Source of the DNA: Bretschneidera sinensis
Lineage: Eukaryota; Streptophyta; Magnoliopsida; Brassicales; Akaniaceae
DNA: 64,000 bases
Reading direction: 5' to 3'
NCBI GenBank assembly: GCA_023935145.1
Contig: CM043705.1
Location: 89,438,084-89,502,083 of the forward strand
Shown: positions 46,090 to 58,838 of the stretch, one piece after another
Position numbering within the stretch: position 1 is the stretch's first letter
Layout of the letters: each line of letters opens with the position of its first letter
Translations under genes and position numbers: made by a program
Notes under the pieces: generated by a model
Seen by the model: only the letters and a program-made list of their open reading frames with translations
The model's database searches: none
What the model was told of the DNA's origin: nothing

Positions 46090-48480
46090 CAACATGAACA
46101 TCACCGACTATCTATTAGAAGGCTTAGGTACAACATTAGGAGGATTCACATTCTGTGGTTGTAAGTTATCCACATTATTATTATTCCGTGGAGGATTTCC
46201 CATATTCAAAGGTGCTCGGTTATGATTCCTCACATTATATGTCGACATTGTTTTGGACCCAACATATAATGGAAGGAACCAATTTTGGGAGAACCAGTCC
46301 AATCAAATTATCAAATGTGAATACCTGTGGATGTTGTTCAACTTGATTAGGAACTGATTCCACAACAAGAACTACTACTCGGGCTTGAAACTAAACCCCT
46401 ACCATTAGTTCTTGCCGTGGTGTAGGCATTTGATTAACCATAAGGGTATCAAATGCTTACATCACATGGTGTAGATTCGTGGGGATAAGTTTTGGTATGA
46501 GGTGATCTTTCTATTGCACTTACTCTACCATAGCAGTTCCAAGCACATTGCCTATAGGTAAAGGTGTTTGATCACCCTCAAAAGCACGTAATTACTCCTT
46601 TACCATCAATGTCGTCATCTTGGACAACTTTTTTTCGAGCTATATCGTAATTAATAGCCCAATGTCCACTGAGCGTGTGTAGACAACCAATTTCATTCCA
46701 AATTTTAAAATGGATCAATGTGCAACCCAATGATGAAACTATAGTCCTAAAGCACTGAATTAAATGGACAAGGAAGCAGTGGCCCGATCTTGGAAGAAAT
46801 GAATTACAAAAACAAATTCAAATAAATTATAAATGACCCAAAATTAGATATAAAACCCATGAGACTCAAAGCCCACTGATTGACCTTAGGCTTATAGCCC
46901 AATCCCAATTTTAATCATCTAAATCTTCATTTGATCATGCATATCTTTCGAAATCTCCATTTTAATTCTACACATCTTTCTAATCAACTAAATTAGATCG
47001 TCTAAAAGATTACAAAATATCTAGACCATTGATCCTGATCTCAAGATTTTGTTTCAATTGCATTCCAAAAATATTCCAATAATATATTGATTATGCAAAT
47101 CTCCCCTACCATCATCCATCTAGATTACAACCGATCTCACTATCCATTCCGATTTACCTAAGATTCATTTTCACATATAAATACCTCCATCCACCACCAT
47201 TTGGAACACACCTACGAACACAACAGAACACACCAAAATTACACATATCAATCATATTGCAAAAACTATTCTTAGTATTCTTTGGTTTTTTGGTAGATTT
47301 TTGTAATAGGTCGGGTATTAAAACTCATCCTTTCACAAAATCACTAGCCAGAAAAACTCTCATTTTATGTAATCAACTCCTTCTCTTGAAATCAAATTTG
47401 ATGCCAAATTTAAAGTTAAAAGATCTAAGTATTCGTGAATGAACATTAAATACTTGAAAGTCTCCAAGTGATCAATTGGGCATGGTTTTTCAGTATATAA
47501 CTTAATGTTTGGCATTTTGAAGTTAGAAGGTAGTTTCATGTCCATAATATTCTTAAAGAAAGAGTTCCCAGAAGGTTTGATTTCATCGAAAATGTTCAAA
47601 CGAGTGCCTTTAAGAGCAAACACTATTTGTTCGTTCATTTCCCTCAATTGTCGGCGCACCTCAGAGTGATCTAGTTCATGGTGCTTCTTCTGTGGTCGAG
47701 AATTGGATACAAACTCAGTCTCAGGATTAAGAACTAGGGCTCCCTAATACTGAGGTCAGTTTTTTCAGCCGGGTGAGCCCGACTTCGGTAATTTTCATCT
47801 TAGTCATCATATCGATCAGAGTGAATCTTAGTGACGCGATGGTTAGGACGCAAGGTCTTTCTCTGTTTTCCCTGGTGGTGGTCGTACTAACCTCATTAAG
47901 GTGTACTTGGCTGGGGCGAACTCAGATCGACTTTTTTACTATCTAAGCTACTAGCACAACTAAATTGTTATACTGACGTCAAAGTTCTTTGTGCTCGGCT
48001 CGATTGACCAGCCAAGGGGTCCTCAGCTCGGACATCTTTTGTCAGACTAGGCTGGACCTATTCATCGTTTGCCTTGGGTTTTGATGACTCCCCAAGGCCT
48101 GATGAGGGTTATGCTCGTATGTCGGTCCAAGAAAAAGTTCAGCCACTTCACTCTCTCTTCTTTAGTGGTCAGGTGAACAGTACTCCTTAAAGTTACGAAA
48201 AAGGAATCTACCCGAAAGTTTTGTTCTCCGAGAGGACCCTTCGACGATCAAGCTAGTAGATGAAATGAAGGGATGAATTAAGGAAAAAAAAGGGTAATGT
48301 TTTGCAGAAGTGTGTTCCAAAAGTGGGATACCTATAAGCCTCTTTTATAGGGTTAAGAATTTTTGCCCTAATGTGACAGGTGGTGGGTCCTCTTTATGAA
48401 AATACCATTTTGCCTTTTGAGGTATGCCACATGTTTTAATTTTATTGGACGAAATATTATTTCCCATATCATTGGCCTTA
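46090..48480 (-). mobile_element. Decayed Gypsy fragment
   Basis: The minus-strand frame 47659-47360 (MRRQLREMNEQIVFAL, then SFFKN..NFKMP..YTEKPCPIDHLETF) is a Ty3/gypsy gag N-terminal region related to element C. The end at about 48240-48480 resembles the LTR of element C (shared TTATTGGACG and TATTATTTCCCATATCAT-like text). Around 46108-46302 a proline/asparagine-rich frame may be another gag scrap. A plus-strand TATAAATA at 47176-47183 followed by CACC-rich leader text could mark a different LTR remnant. No intact frame. Confidence 0.6.
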
Positions 48481-49860
48481 CTTATATGTTGTTGCTTTTA
48501 TTTGCAGAGTTTTGGCTTTAAGTCCTTCCTCTTTTTTATACCTTTATTAGTAATTAATAAAACATCTAGGGATCCATCAAAACCCTCTCCACTACAATAA
48601 GATTTTGCTAAAAAACAAAAAAGACAAAAGACCCTTAAGGTTTCACACATGCGTCTATTTCATCACTCAATTTTTAATGTGTCTATTTGACCTTAGGAAA
48701 CATGATTTTGTCCAATTAAATCGTTTCGTTCAAGTGACCTTTCCTGAACCATCCATCTGAACATTATTGATAATCTATCATGAGATTATCTTGCGAACCA
48801 AAACATAATAGGTAATATGATTATGGTAATAAGATTATTGAGTAATATGAGATTACTCAAACCAAATGCCTTCTCAGGGTGGGTTAAAGTGGTAGGCCCT
48901 CTATCCCTTATTTGGTTCAAGTGATTGACTTAATTTATCTTACTCGAAGCTCAAGTTTGATTGATAGGATTAACATTGATATTAAAATAAGATAATAAGT
49001 GGAAGGACAAAATTATCTTTTAATCTTAACCATCTGATTAAATTTCTATATTACATCTTATTCATTGATCTGTTCATGAAAATCATGGTCATTGATATGC
49101 CTGGACAGATTTGGACCCTGCTCACCCAAAGCTGCGGTGAGAAAGAGTTCACAATGCATTAACTTCAAGAGGTTAAATAACTATCACAACCAAGCCAAAA
49201 CATAGTTGAAGTCCCATCTGCCATAGCAAAACATCTTCTAAATACACAAAAAGTTATTCAACAGCAATTTACCAAAACCTAGTGATTACTCATTATAGGA
49301 AAGAAAGGAGGATATATGGAAGACATGGCTGACTAACATGAGATTTCATAATATAGAACTTGCTGCTAGGTTTCTTGCATTGCAACAAAGAAACTGATTG
49401 AATAAAAGTGAAATGCCCCAGAATTTCTGCATTGTCAACAAAAAGCCTTAATAAGAACAGATAACAAAGACTTTTTTTATTTATTTTTCATGGAACAACT
49501 GATCATCAGAAGATAGAAGGAGCTGGATCACTGTTCCAGGTGATATTTCAACAACTCATGCCTGTATGAAGAGATTAATATATGGTAATAAAAAAATTAA
49601 ATAAAAAGAATATGATCTAGACATGAAAATTTTCATATTCATTTTGAAATTAACATGATTCTTTGAAAATAAGTTGTCAACAATTGAAGTCGTCCCTCCC
49701 AGCTCAGTGAGCTTTTTCCCCCCCTCTTTTGAAACAGCTGTCAAACAGCAAAAATGAGTGACAATCCCTGTCTAATCAGAAATAAGGGGAAAAAAATAGA
49801 ATGAGATGTTGTACAATATGTGGGAGAATGAGGGTTGTTTATCAAAATAAGAGAGAATGG
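48481..49860. other. Intergenic DNA, no gene seen
   Basis: AT-rich. It may hold the 3' end of the unrecognised minus-strand gene that follows. Confidence 0.4.
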
Positions 49861-51000
49861 CTTCAAGGCGCGCGATCAGGTCGCTTTTCTTAATGTTTAA
49901 TTCGCCCCTCACAGTGCAAGAAGTTACCATCGAATTTCCTCTAAGATACAATGAAGCTCTGATGTTATTCTGCACTTTGAAAAATAACTTACAGCAGCTT
50001 CTAAGAGTTTATGGATGATGTACACTTATGCTCTGGAAGTTTGCAGAACTTCTAAACATAAGAAGATTAGTATTTTTTAGAGAGGAAAAGAAGAAGAAAA
50101 ATTATTCAAATCTGTATTTTGAACTAATTATGACAATTAAACACCTTATTTATAGTGTTTAATTAGTGCCTTTTTATTAGAGGCACCTTGTTTCATTTGG
50201 AAACTGATTTAAACTGAATACTAACTGTTCTTTCTCAAATGACACTTCTATTCACGTTCAACCATCTTTCAACATTATGAAAATTCAAAATTTTTGAACA
50301 TCCAGTCGACTGAACCAATTGTTAAGTCGACTCAAAAAAGTTACAAGAGTTCCAAGAATTTTTTGCCTTCCATCCAGTCGACTGTATCAACTCCCAAAAG
50401 CCAAAATTCATTTTCCTTTTTCTTTTCTCATTTCCTTTGATTTTCTAAAACATCTCAAACTTAAAACCAAGTTTATTTTGAAAATCATCAACATGAGACA
50501 TTACTAAAGGAATGGAAAGAAACTTAATTTCCAGTACAAAGTGAAAACGAAATAATCTAAATAAATAAATCAGAAGATGAAGCAAACATTTGTGAGAATC
50601 TTCCTGTGAGAAATTTTTAATAGTCGGCATAGCAGTATGCCCCAGCAGATTTTTGCTCCATATCCATTGTCAAGATCAGTTTATTTATCCATGGCCAATA
50701 ATTTACAGGATTGAGATCTAGCTTCTGTACATAGTAAGTAGAGAAATCCATACTTCAAAGAAATAAATGATTGCACTTGTAAAAACAGAGAGAGCAATAT
50801 GATGACCATAATAACCCGACACAACCCATTCCCTACATAAATAAAGGAAACAAAAAGATCAAGGTTAGAGGTTTACGGAGAAGAAAGGTTCATCCCAGTC
50901 AAAAAGGATTGTGGAGCGGTGACAGTACAATCTGAAGCTAGTGTCCCCTCATACATTAACTTCGTCAGTCAGATAAGTTGCCATTATGAAGTCATGCTCC
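49861..51000 (-). pseudogene. Unrecognised gene, downstream exon-like blocks
   Basis: Three minus-strand blocks look coding. About 51000-50876 reads EHDFIMATYLTDEVNV, then a TGA, then GDTSFRLYCHRSTILFDWDE. About 50712-50618 follows a TACTATGTACAG acceptor and reads KLDLNPVNYWPWINKLIL to an in-frame TAA. About 49969-49861 follows AAAGTGCAG and reads NNIRASLYLRGNSMVTSC, then LNIKKSDLIARLEAIL. Amino-acid composition is unlike the retroelements. I do not recognise the family. They may belong with 56612-58838 as one gene split by Copia D, but phases do not all join, so this is inference. Confidence 0.35.
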
Positions 51001-51428
51001 ATAACAAAAGTTATTTCTTAGACTGAAGTATAAACTTTGTTATCTTTTTAAAGTGATCATACGCATCTCCAAATCAAGATGAGCATTTTATTTGTCTATC
51101 AAATAATATCTGCATGCTGAAGGGGAAAACAATCAAATTCCATATCAGACAAATCATCAAACTTCAAAGTAGGAATTTCATTTGTTTGAAAAAGAAACAT
51201 AAAAGACTTTATATGAGCTATGGTAAGAGAAACTTCCAGATAGAATTCTTATACACAATTTAGCGCCACTTATTGGTTTGAACACAAATTGTTTTAACAA
51301 TAACAAACAAAGAAGCAGACGTTTGAAAAAGAACAGCTGAAAGCAGCATATGGTATTTCCAGCATACATGACATTATACTCAAAATAGCATGCAGAATAG
51401 TATGGATGAGGAGAAACTGACTAGGAAT

Positions 51429-51781
51429 TGTTAGGCTATGTGTGGAGCCTAGTGGGCTTTTTTTGTCCAATCTGGTGTTTTCAGCACTGTTTGGTATCTG
51501 TTTTATTTCAACCCGGAAATATAAGGGTTTCATCTTATTCTTTTGTGTAAGCGAGTGAGCCGTCTTTTTTTTTATGAATACTATGAGGGGTGTCTAGGGG
51601 TGAGACCTCCTTGTATTGTTCTTCAAGACATAGTGAAATTGCTGCAACTCTGTGGACGTAACCCGAGTTTGGGTGAACCACGTAAATCTGTGTGCTGTAT
51701 GTTTGTCTTTGATTTATTTCTATTTTCTTCTCTATATTCGCATCTCAAGATCCGTAGGGATAGGGTAGTTTAACCCTAATA
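51429..51781 (+). repeat. Copia D 5' LTR, 353 bp
   Basis: Starts TGTTAGGCTATGTG and ends CCCTAATA. The right copy ends CCCTAACA, so one transition has altered the terminal CA here. Confidence 0.9.
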
Positions 51782-51818
51782 ACTAGTATCAAAGCTATCG
51801 GTTTTTTGAGTGGGAGTG

Positions 51819-54800
51819 ATGGCCGGAGAAGAAGGAAAGGCGACAAGAATCGAGAAATTCAATAACACAGATTTTGGGTATTAGAGGATGCAAATTGAGG
51901 ATTATCTCTATGGGAAGAAATTACATTTGCCTCGGTTAGGGGCAAAGCCAGACAGTATGAAAGAAGACGAATAGAATCTTCTTGATAGATAGGTACTGGG
52001 AGTTATTCGATTAACTCTATCAAGATCAGTTGCGCACAATGTTATGAAGGAAAAGACCACCAAGGATATGATGGCGGCTTTGTCGAGTATGTTTGAAAAA
52101 CCATCGGCTAACAACAAAGTGCATTTGATGAAAAAGTTGTTCAATTTGAAGATGGCGGAAAGTACCCCTGTTGCACAGCATCTGAATGAGTTCAATATAA
52201 TTGTTTATCAATTGTCCTCTATTGAGATTGATTTTGATGATGAGATCCGTGCTTTAATTGTTTTGGCTTCTTTGCCAAACAGTTGGGAAGCCATGAGAAT
52301 GGCGGTGAGTAATTTTGCAGGGAAGAATAAACTCAAATATGAAGATATTCGGGATTTGATTTTAAGCGAGGAGGTTCGCAGGAGAGATGTGGGTGAAACC
52401 TCGGGTTCTGGTTCCGCTTTAAATCTTGAGACAAGAGGTAGAGCACAGGACAGAAATTCCAATCGGAGTAGATCAAAATTCAGAAGATAAGGTAGGAGTA
52501 AATCCAGATCTGGACGACAACTGGAATGCTGGAATTGTGGCAAGACTGACCACTTTAAGAAAAATTATAGAGAACCACAGAAGAAAAGGAATGAGAACGA
52601 TGTTGCAAATGTTGTGACAGAAGAACTACAAGATACTCTATTACTTTCTATTGACTGTCCCATTGACTCTTGGGTTTTGGACTCAGGAGCTTTTTTCCAT
52701 ACCACTGCACACCGAGAAATCATGGAGCACTATGTGACAGGTGATTTTGGGAAGGTATATTTGGCTGATGGAGAAGCCTTGGATATTGTGGGTATGAGAA
52801 ATGTTTGCATTAAATTGTCGAATGGGTCTGTGTGGTTGATACAGAAAGTGCAATATGTTCCAAAATTGATGAGGAACTTGATCTCTATAAGATAGCTTAA
52901 TGTTGAAGGTCACATGGTGATATTTGAGGCTGGTACTTGGAAGATTACAAAGGGAGCCATGGTAGTGGCTCGTGGAACAAAAACGAGTACTCTATACATG
53001 ACCTCAAGTGTGAGAGATACTATTGCAGTGGTTGATGCAAAAGTTGATACAAACCTATGGCACCGCAGGCTTGGTCACATTAACGAAAAAGGGATGAAAG
53101 TGATGCTGTCTAAAGGAAACTGCCAGAGTTGAAATCCCTTGAATTTGATTTGTGTGAGAGTTACATTCTTGGTAAACAAAGAAATTCAGTTTCTTGAAAT
53201 GAGGCAGAACTCCAAAGTCTGAAAAATTGGAATTGGTACACACAGATTTGTGAGGAGCTTCCCCGGTTGCATCTCTTGGAGGTTTGCAGTATTATATCAC
53301 ATTTATTAATGACTCAAGCAAGAAGGTATGGGTTTATTTTCTGAAAAATAAATCTGAGGTATTTGAGACCTTTAAGAAATTGAAGGCCATGGTTGAGACT
53401 GAAACAGGTTTTAAGGTAAAATTTTTAAGGTATGATAATGGTGGAGAGTACATAGATGGGGGGTTTAGAGAATTTTGTGCTGCTAATGGGATTAAGATGG
53501 AGAAGACTATTCTCAGGACACCACAGCAGAATGGCGTGGCTAAGCGCATGAACAGGACCCTCAATGAGCGTGCTAGAAGTATGAGGTTGCATGCTGGGTT
53601 GCTAGAAACTTTTTGGGCCGATGCAGTTAGCACAGCAGCTCACTTGATAAATCGAGGACCGTCAGTTCCTTTGGATTGCAGGATACCTGAAGAGGTATGG
53701 AGTGGAAAGGAGGTAAACCTTTCTTATTTAAAAGTTTTTGGCTATTTATCTTATATTCATATTGACTCTGATGCTCGCAGTAAACTATATGCTAAGTCCA
53801 GAAAATGTTTCTTTATTAGCTATGGTGATGAAGCCTTTGGTTATCGGTTTTGGGATAATCAAAATCGAAATATCATCAGGAGTAGAAATGTGATTTTCAA
53901 TGAACAGGTTATGTATAAAGACAGGTCAAGTGTAGAATCTATTGTTACAGGGCCAGAACCAAAGAAGTCTGAGTTTGTTGACTTGTATGAATTTTCTGAG
54001 AGCACAGTGCAGAGTAGGAGTCCGGAAAATGATGAGAATACAGACCCACAAGTAGAATAGTGTGCGCCCATAAGTGTTGTCTGAAGGTCTTCTAGGAACA
54101 TTAGACCTCCACAGCGGTTCTCACCATCTTTGTTCTATATTTTATTGACTGACAGTGGTGAGCCAGAATGTTATGATGAAGCTTTGCAGATTAAAAATTC
54201 TAGCAAGTGGGAGTTGGCCATGAAGGATGAGATGGACTCACTGATGACGAATCAGACATGGGAACTAACTGAATTGCCAGAAGGGAAGAAAGCTTTACAT
54301 AACAAATGGGTGTATAGAGTAAAAGAAGAGCATGATGGTAGCAAGCGCTACAAGGCCAGATTGGTTGTGAAAGGGTTTCAACAGAAAGAGGGTATTGATT
54401 ATACAAATTTTTTCTCTCCAGTTGTGAAGTTAACAACAATCAGGCTAATACTGGGAATTATGGCTGCAGAGAACCTATATCTTGAGCAGTTAAATGTGAA
54501 GACAACATTCTTTCATGGTGATTTGGAGGAGGATATTTATATGCATTAGCCACAAGGATTTTCAGTGCGGGGAAAGAAAAATCTGGTTTGCAAACTGAGA
54601 AAGAGTTTGTATGGGTTGAAACAAGCTCCAAGACAATGGTACAAGAAGTTTGACAGCTTCATGTGTAGCACTGGGTTCACAAGGTGCCAGGCAGACCATT
54701 GTTGCTATGTTAAGAGTTTTGATAACTCTTATATCCTATTACTGTTGTATGTGGATGATATGCTCGTTGCAGGGTCTAACATTGAGAAGATTAATAATCT

Positions 54801-55710
54801 CAAGAGGCAGTTGTCAAAACAATTTGCAATGAAGGATTTGGGTGCTGCAAAACAAATCCTTGGTATGAGAATCCTTAGAGACAGAGTAAGTGGAACTTTG
54901 AAACTTTCACAGACAGAGTATATGAAGAAGGTTCTTAGTCGATTTAGTATGGATAGTGCTAAACCAGTGAGCACACCTTTGGGTTGTCATTTTAGACTAT
55001 CTAAGGATCAGTCACCAAAGACAGAACAGGAGCAAGACTACATGAGTAGGGTTCCCTATGCCTCAGCTATTGGAAGTCTTATGTACGCCATGGTCTGCAC
55101 AAGACCAGACATTGCACATGTAGTGGGAGTAGTGAGTAGGTACATGAGTAATCCGGGAAAACAACATTGGGAGGCAGTTAAATGGATCCTGAGCTATTTG
55201 AAAGGCACTTCAGATACATCTATGTGCTTCACAAGGGCAGATTTAAAACTACAGGGTTTTATGGATGCGGATTTAGCTAGTGATGTTGATAGCAGGAAAA
55301 GTACTACAGGGATTGTGTATACTCTGGGTAGTACAGCTGTAAGTTGGGCTTCTAAGTTGCAGAAGATCGTTGCTCTCTCTACTACAGAAGCTGAGTATAT
55401 AGCCATAACTGAAGCTGGGAAGGAAATGGTTTGGTTACAGGGTCTCTTGGATGAGCTGGGTAAGAAGAATGAGAGGGGTACTCTACACAGTGATAGTCAG
55501 AGTGCTATTTTTCTTGCTAAAAATCTGGTGTTTCATTCCAGGACGAAGCATATACAGTTGAGATATCACTTTATTCTCTCTCTTCTCGACAGTGAACAGT
55601 TGGTACTGGAGAAGATCCGTGGAACTAAGAATCCAACAGATATGTTGACTAAGGGTGTCACTATTGAGAAATTGAAGCTGTGTTCAGCTTCAGTTGGTCT
55701 TCAAGCTTGA
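51819..55710 (+). pseudogene. Copia D gag-pol polyprotein, broken by stops
   Basis: ATG at 51819. The gag core (52044-52490) has the UBN2 pattern (KLFNLKMAESTPVAQHLNEF). A CWNCGKTDHFKKNC-type knuckle near 52528 now has tyrosine at its last cysteine. Protease WVLDSGAFFHTT lies near 52675, GAG-pre-integrase at 52990-53130, integrase core 53284-53700, RT 54160-54990 with YVDD near 54750, and RNase H to 55710 (DADLASDVDSRKSTTG, ALSTTEAEY). In-frame stops in gag lie at 51882, 51972, 51990 and 52488. Others are at 52893 and 54547, plus frame changes near 53130-53250. RT and RNase H from 54565 to 55710 are open for 381 codons. Not functional as a whole. Confidence 0.9.
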
Positions 55711-55801
55711 GGACAGTTGAATGAGTTGCGGCGATAGTTGCTTTGTTTGAAGGCATGTGATGCTTGGTGTGGGTGATTGGACCAGTCTCCAAGTGGGAGA
55801 T

Positions 55802-56156
55802 TATTAAGCTATGTGTGGAGCCTGGTGGGCTTTTTTTGTCCAATCTAGTGTTTTCAGCACTGTTTGGCATCTATTTTATTTTAACCCGAAAATATAAGGG
55901 TTTCATCTTATTCTTTTGTGTAAGCGAGTGAGCCGCCTTTTTTTTTTTGTGAATACTGTGAGAGGTGTCTAGGGGTGAGACCTCCTTGTATTGTTCTTCA
56001 AGACATAGTGAAATCGCTGCAACTCCGTGGACGTAACCCGAGTTTGGGTGAACCACGTAAATCTGTGTGCTGTGTGTTTGTCTTTGATTTATTTCTATTT
56101 TTTTCTCTATATTCGCATCTCAAGATCCGTAGGGATAGGGTAGTTTAACCCTAACA
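55802..56156 (+). repeat. Copia D 3' LTR, 355 bp
   Basis: Nearly identical to the left LTR. It starts TATTAAGCTATG (TG changed to TA) and ends CCCTAACA, followed by GGAAT. Confidence 0.9.
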
Positions 56157-56161
56157 GGAAT

Positions 56162-56611
56162 AGGCTGCCAAAGATGGTTCAATTATGCAGAAGGCAGTGA
56201 CTTTCTAGCAAGGACTAAAGGGCAGTGTCAATGGCCTTTGGGCTGGATGGCACATTGCCACTTATTTACGCAGGTCATAGGTTTGAACCTATCTCTAGGG
56301 TGGGGGGTAGGCTAATAGATCTAGCAAAGATGGAACAAAATGGGGACAAAAATGGGGACAAGATTTCAATTTAAAAATCCTAGTTACAGCAATTTTATAA
56401 TTCTTCCCATTTACATTCTAGGCAAGGCAAGATTAGCAGGAGGGAAATAAGTCAGAAACATTTATACAACCATGTAAACCTTATGAAAGCTAGCAAGTGG
56501 AAAGAGAAGTTTCAGGGAACCAAAAAAACATACAATGAAGCACACCTGTCCAAGACAGGCATAAGGAAACTCTTTGCTCTCCACCAGAAAGATTTAAAAG
56601 TTCACGATCCA
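56162..56611. other. DNA between Copia D and the next exon-like block
   Basis: No coding or repeat feature I can support. It probably continues the intron into which D inserted. Confidence 0.4.
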
Positions 56612-58838
56612 TTAATTGCTATGAAAGGGTCTTAATACATTTGAAACAAACTTCTGATCTCTACATTTATCGCGAATCTTTTGAAGCAGCCTATCCCTGA
56701 CTGTATGTAGAGAACTTGGTGGACAAAGCTTTTGGCACTTATAAGAAACACTAAATTGAGGTATGATCCCACCAGAAACTTCCACTATATCAGGCTCCAA
56801 TTTACCAACATAAAGTAGCCAAGTCAAAACATATAACTCCTTAATTAGCTTAACATCAAATAAGCTATGAGTTTACTACTGATTGCAAATCATATAGAAA
56901 CAAACCAGCCTTGCAAAAACAAGTTATATCATGGTAGGGTTTCTATAATGGGTGTGTCTGAATTCCATTACCAATTTCTTCTGGAGTCTCAGCCTCCAAA
57001 CTTTATGGGGTGCAAAGACCAAGTCACTTATAAAATATGGACACAAGAAGCAGCTAGGGAATTCAATTCTTACCTTAAAAGTAATTGATTCCTTTCGGAA
57101 TCACATGACTTGTAAACAATTTCCTCTAATATCAATAAAGTTAAACAGTATAACTTATAAAAAAAAATAAAGTTAAACAGTACATATACAATAAGTTTAA
57201 ATAAATGAACATATTCTATGATAGAGAGAAACATGATAATTTAGTATTGCTGAAATACACAAATAAGAATTCAATGTATAAGTTCTTTGTAAGTCAATGT
57301 AGTGAATTGAAGGGAAAAAAATGAAAAGAGGAATCTTACAGAAGGGTTGCTAGGTTGGAAAGGTATCTACTTTGGTTGTTCCTTTTTCTTTTGATTTTAT
57401 AATCTTACAACACACTATCCATTTCATAACTGAACTTTCAAATACTTTTTCCTTTAAACCATAGGACTATGCCAAATACAATAATAAATATAAGAAATAA
57501 ACCAAATATTGACAATTTCGATTAATGTAACACAATAAAAGGTGCCAAGGTAAAAGGGTAGTTGGCTGGTTAGAAACATGGCTATAGTAAATGGAACCAA
57601 TAAACCATATTCTTTGACACACTGAGTTTTGCTCATGTCTTAAATAAATTGAAAGACGTTCGAAGAAATTTTCGCCACAATTTCAAAGCGATTGTGGATT
57701 CCAAACTGCAATAACAGCAAGCCTAATAAGATAGTAATCACAACCCAAATACTCAAGCAGACATGGAAACTTCCTATTTGCAAATGGACATGGTGGCTTA
57801 CTTCAACTCTAGATATATCATCGACCCATTTAATTTGGTTAGAGAAATTTGTTATTTAAAAGAATAAACATGAGAACACTAACACGAGGAAGAGTTCTTT
57901 GATTTCATAAATTTGCTATCTTGTAGATAGTTATTTTAAAAATGGATTGCACCCCTTGGTGTTTTCTTAATTTACTTTTTACTCATAAAAAATCATATAA
58001 CAAGATAGAGATAAATAATGTTTTGGTAATTAACCCAAATTGACCTAACCTTTCCATCAAGTAGCTGGGCAAAATGAGCTGACAAAACAAACTTGCCACC
58101 AAAGACTTATTTTTCCCTCTACCTGAAATGAAAGGTTCAAATAAGAGAAGCATAAATTCCAAAAATTTGATGGTATATAAACAAACATGGCTCACAAAGC
58201 AAACTTCAACGGTAGCAAACACATAAATTCTGTTATCACTGTGAATATCCACATTAAATAATAAACTAAAGCCTCACATTCAAACCTGTAACTTCAAAGC
58301 AGGCAACAGAAGAGAAATTGTAATCCCATATGTTTGTTGTCTTCGAGAAACAAACTGCTCTCCACTAAAATAAGCTAATTTCATTCACTCTTCTAGTGTT
58401 CTTGTCGAAAATAGTAAGATCAAAACAAATTAAATGACCGCTAACCCCAAACCAGAAGATGAAAAACAAAATTGAAGGCATATAAAATAAATTTTTGAAC
58501 TATCATGTTCAGATTTATGCTCTAAATCAAAGTTTAAAGCGATCTCTTTGCCATCTAATGATGATACATAAAGCCTATGATTTTTGTTTTGTCATATTTG
58601 ATTCCTTCAAATGTTAGAAATAGCATAGATAACAAAGAGAGTGAATTTCATGATTTTGAATAACTTAAGAAGTTAGAATTGGAACCCTAAAACATCGTAG
58701 TTTGAAATGAAATTGGAAAAAGAAATATTTTCCACAATAACCTACCAATAAAAAATCGAGCTCATTCCGATCTGTAAATGTTGGACTGATACAGCAAGGA
58801 AGAGAAATAGCAGGAAATCCACCATGTTCAATAGTCAT
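56612..58838 (-). pseudogene. Unrecognised gene, upstream exon-like blocks
   Basis: On the minus strand an ATG at 58838 opens MTIEHGGFPAISLPCC. Exon 58838-58742 (donor GTAG then GTTATT) joins exon 58374-58286 in phase, giving 62 codons ending SRRQQTYGITISLLLPALKLQ. The next block 58122-58050 has a strong acceptor (TTCATTTCAG) and donor (AAAG then GTTAGG) but an in-frame TGA near its end. A block at 56839-56612 reads ELYVLTWLLYVGKLEPDIVE, then GGIIPQFSVSYKC, then HTVRDRLLQKIRDKC. A further non-coding exon may end at a GTGAGT donor near 59095. I cannot name the family. The stop and the missing phase match suggest a broken gene or wrong exon choices. Confidence 0.4.

Larger units (their letters stand above)
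51429..56156 (+). mobile_element. Full-length Copia element D, TNT1-like
   Basis: 4728 bp with LTRs at 51429-51781 and 55802-56156, and perfect 5-bp target duplications GGAAT at 51424-51428 and 56157-56161. The PBS is decayed but visible (TAGTATCAAAGC at 51784-51795, compare TGGTATCAGAGC). A purine tract GTGGGAGA precedes the right LTR. Internal order is gag, protease, integrase, RT, RNase H. It sits between exon-like blocks of an unrecognised minus-strand gene. Confidence 0.92.

Noticed and set aside
52208..52543. 111-codon minus-strand frame within Copia D
   Set aside because: Antisense shadow of the D gag frame.
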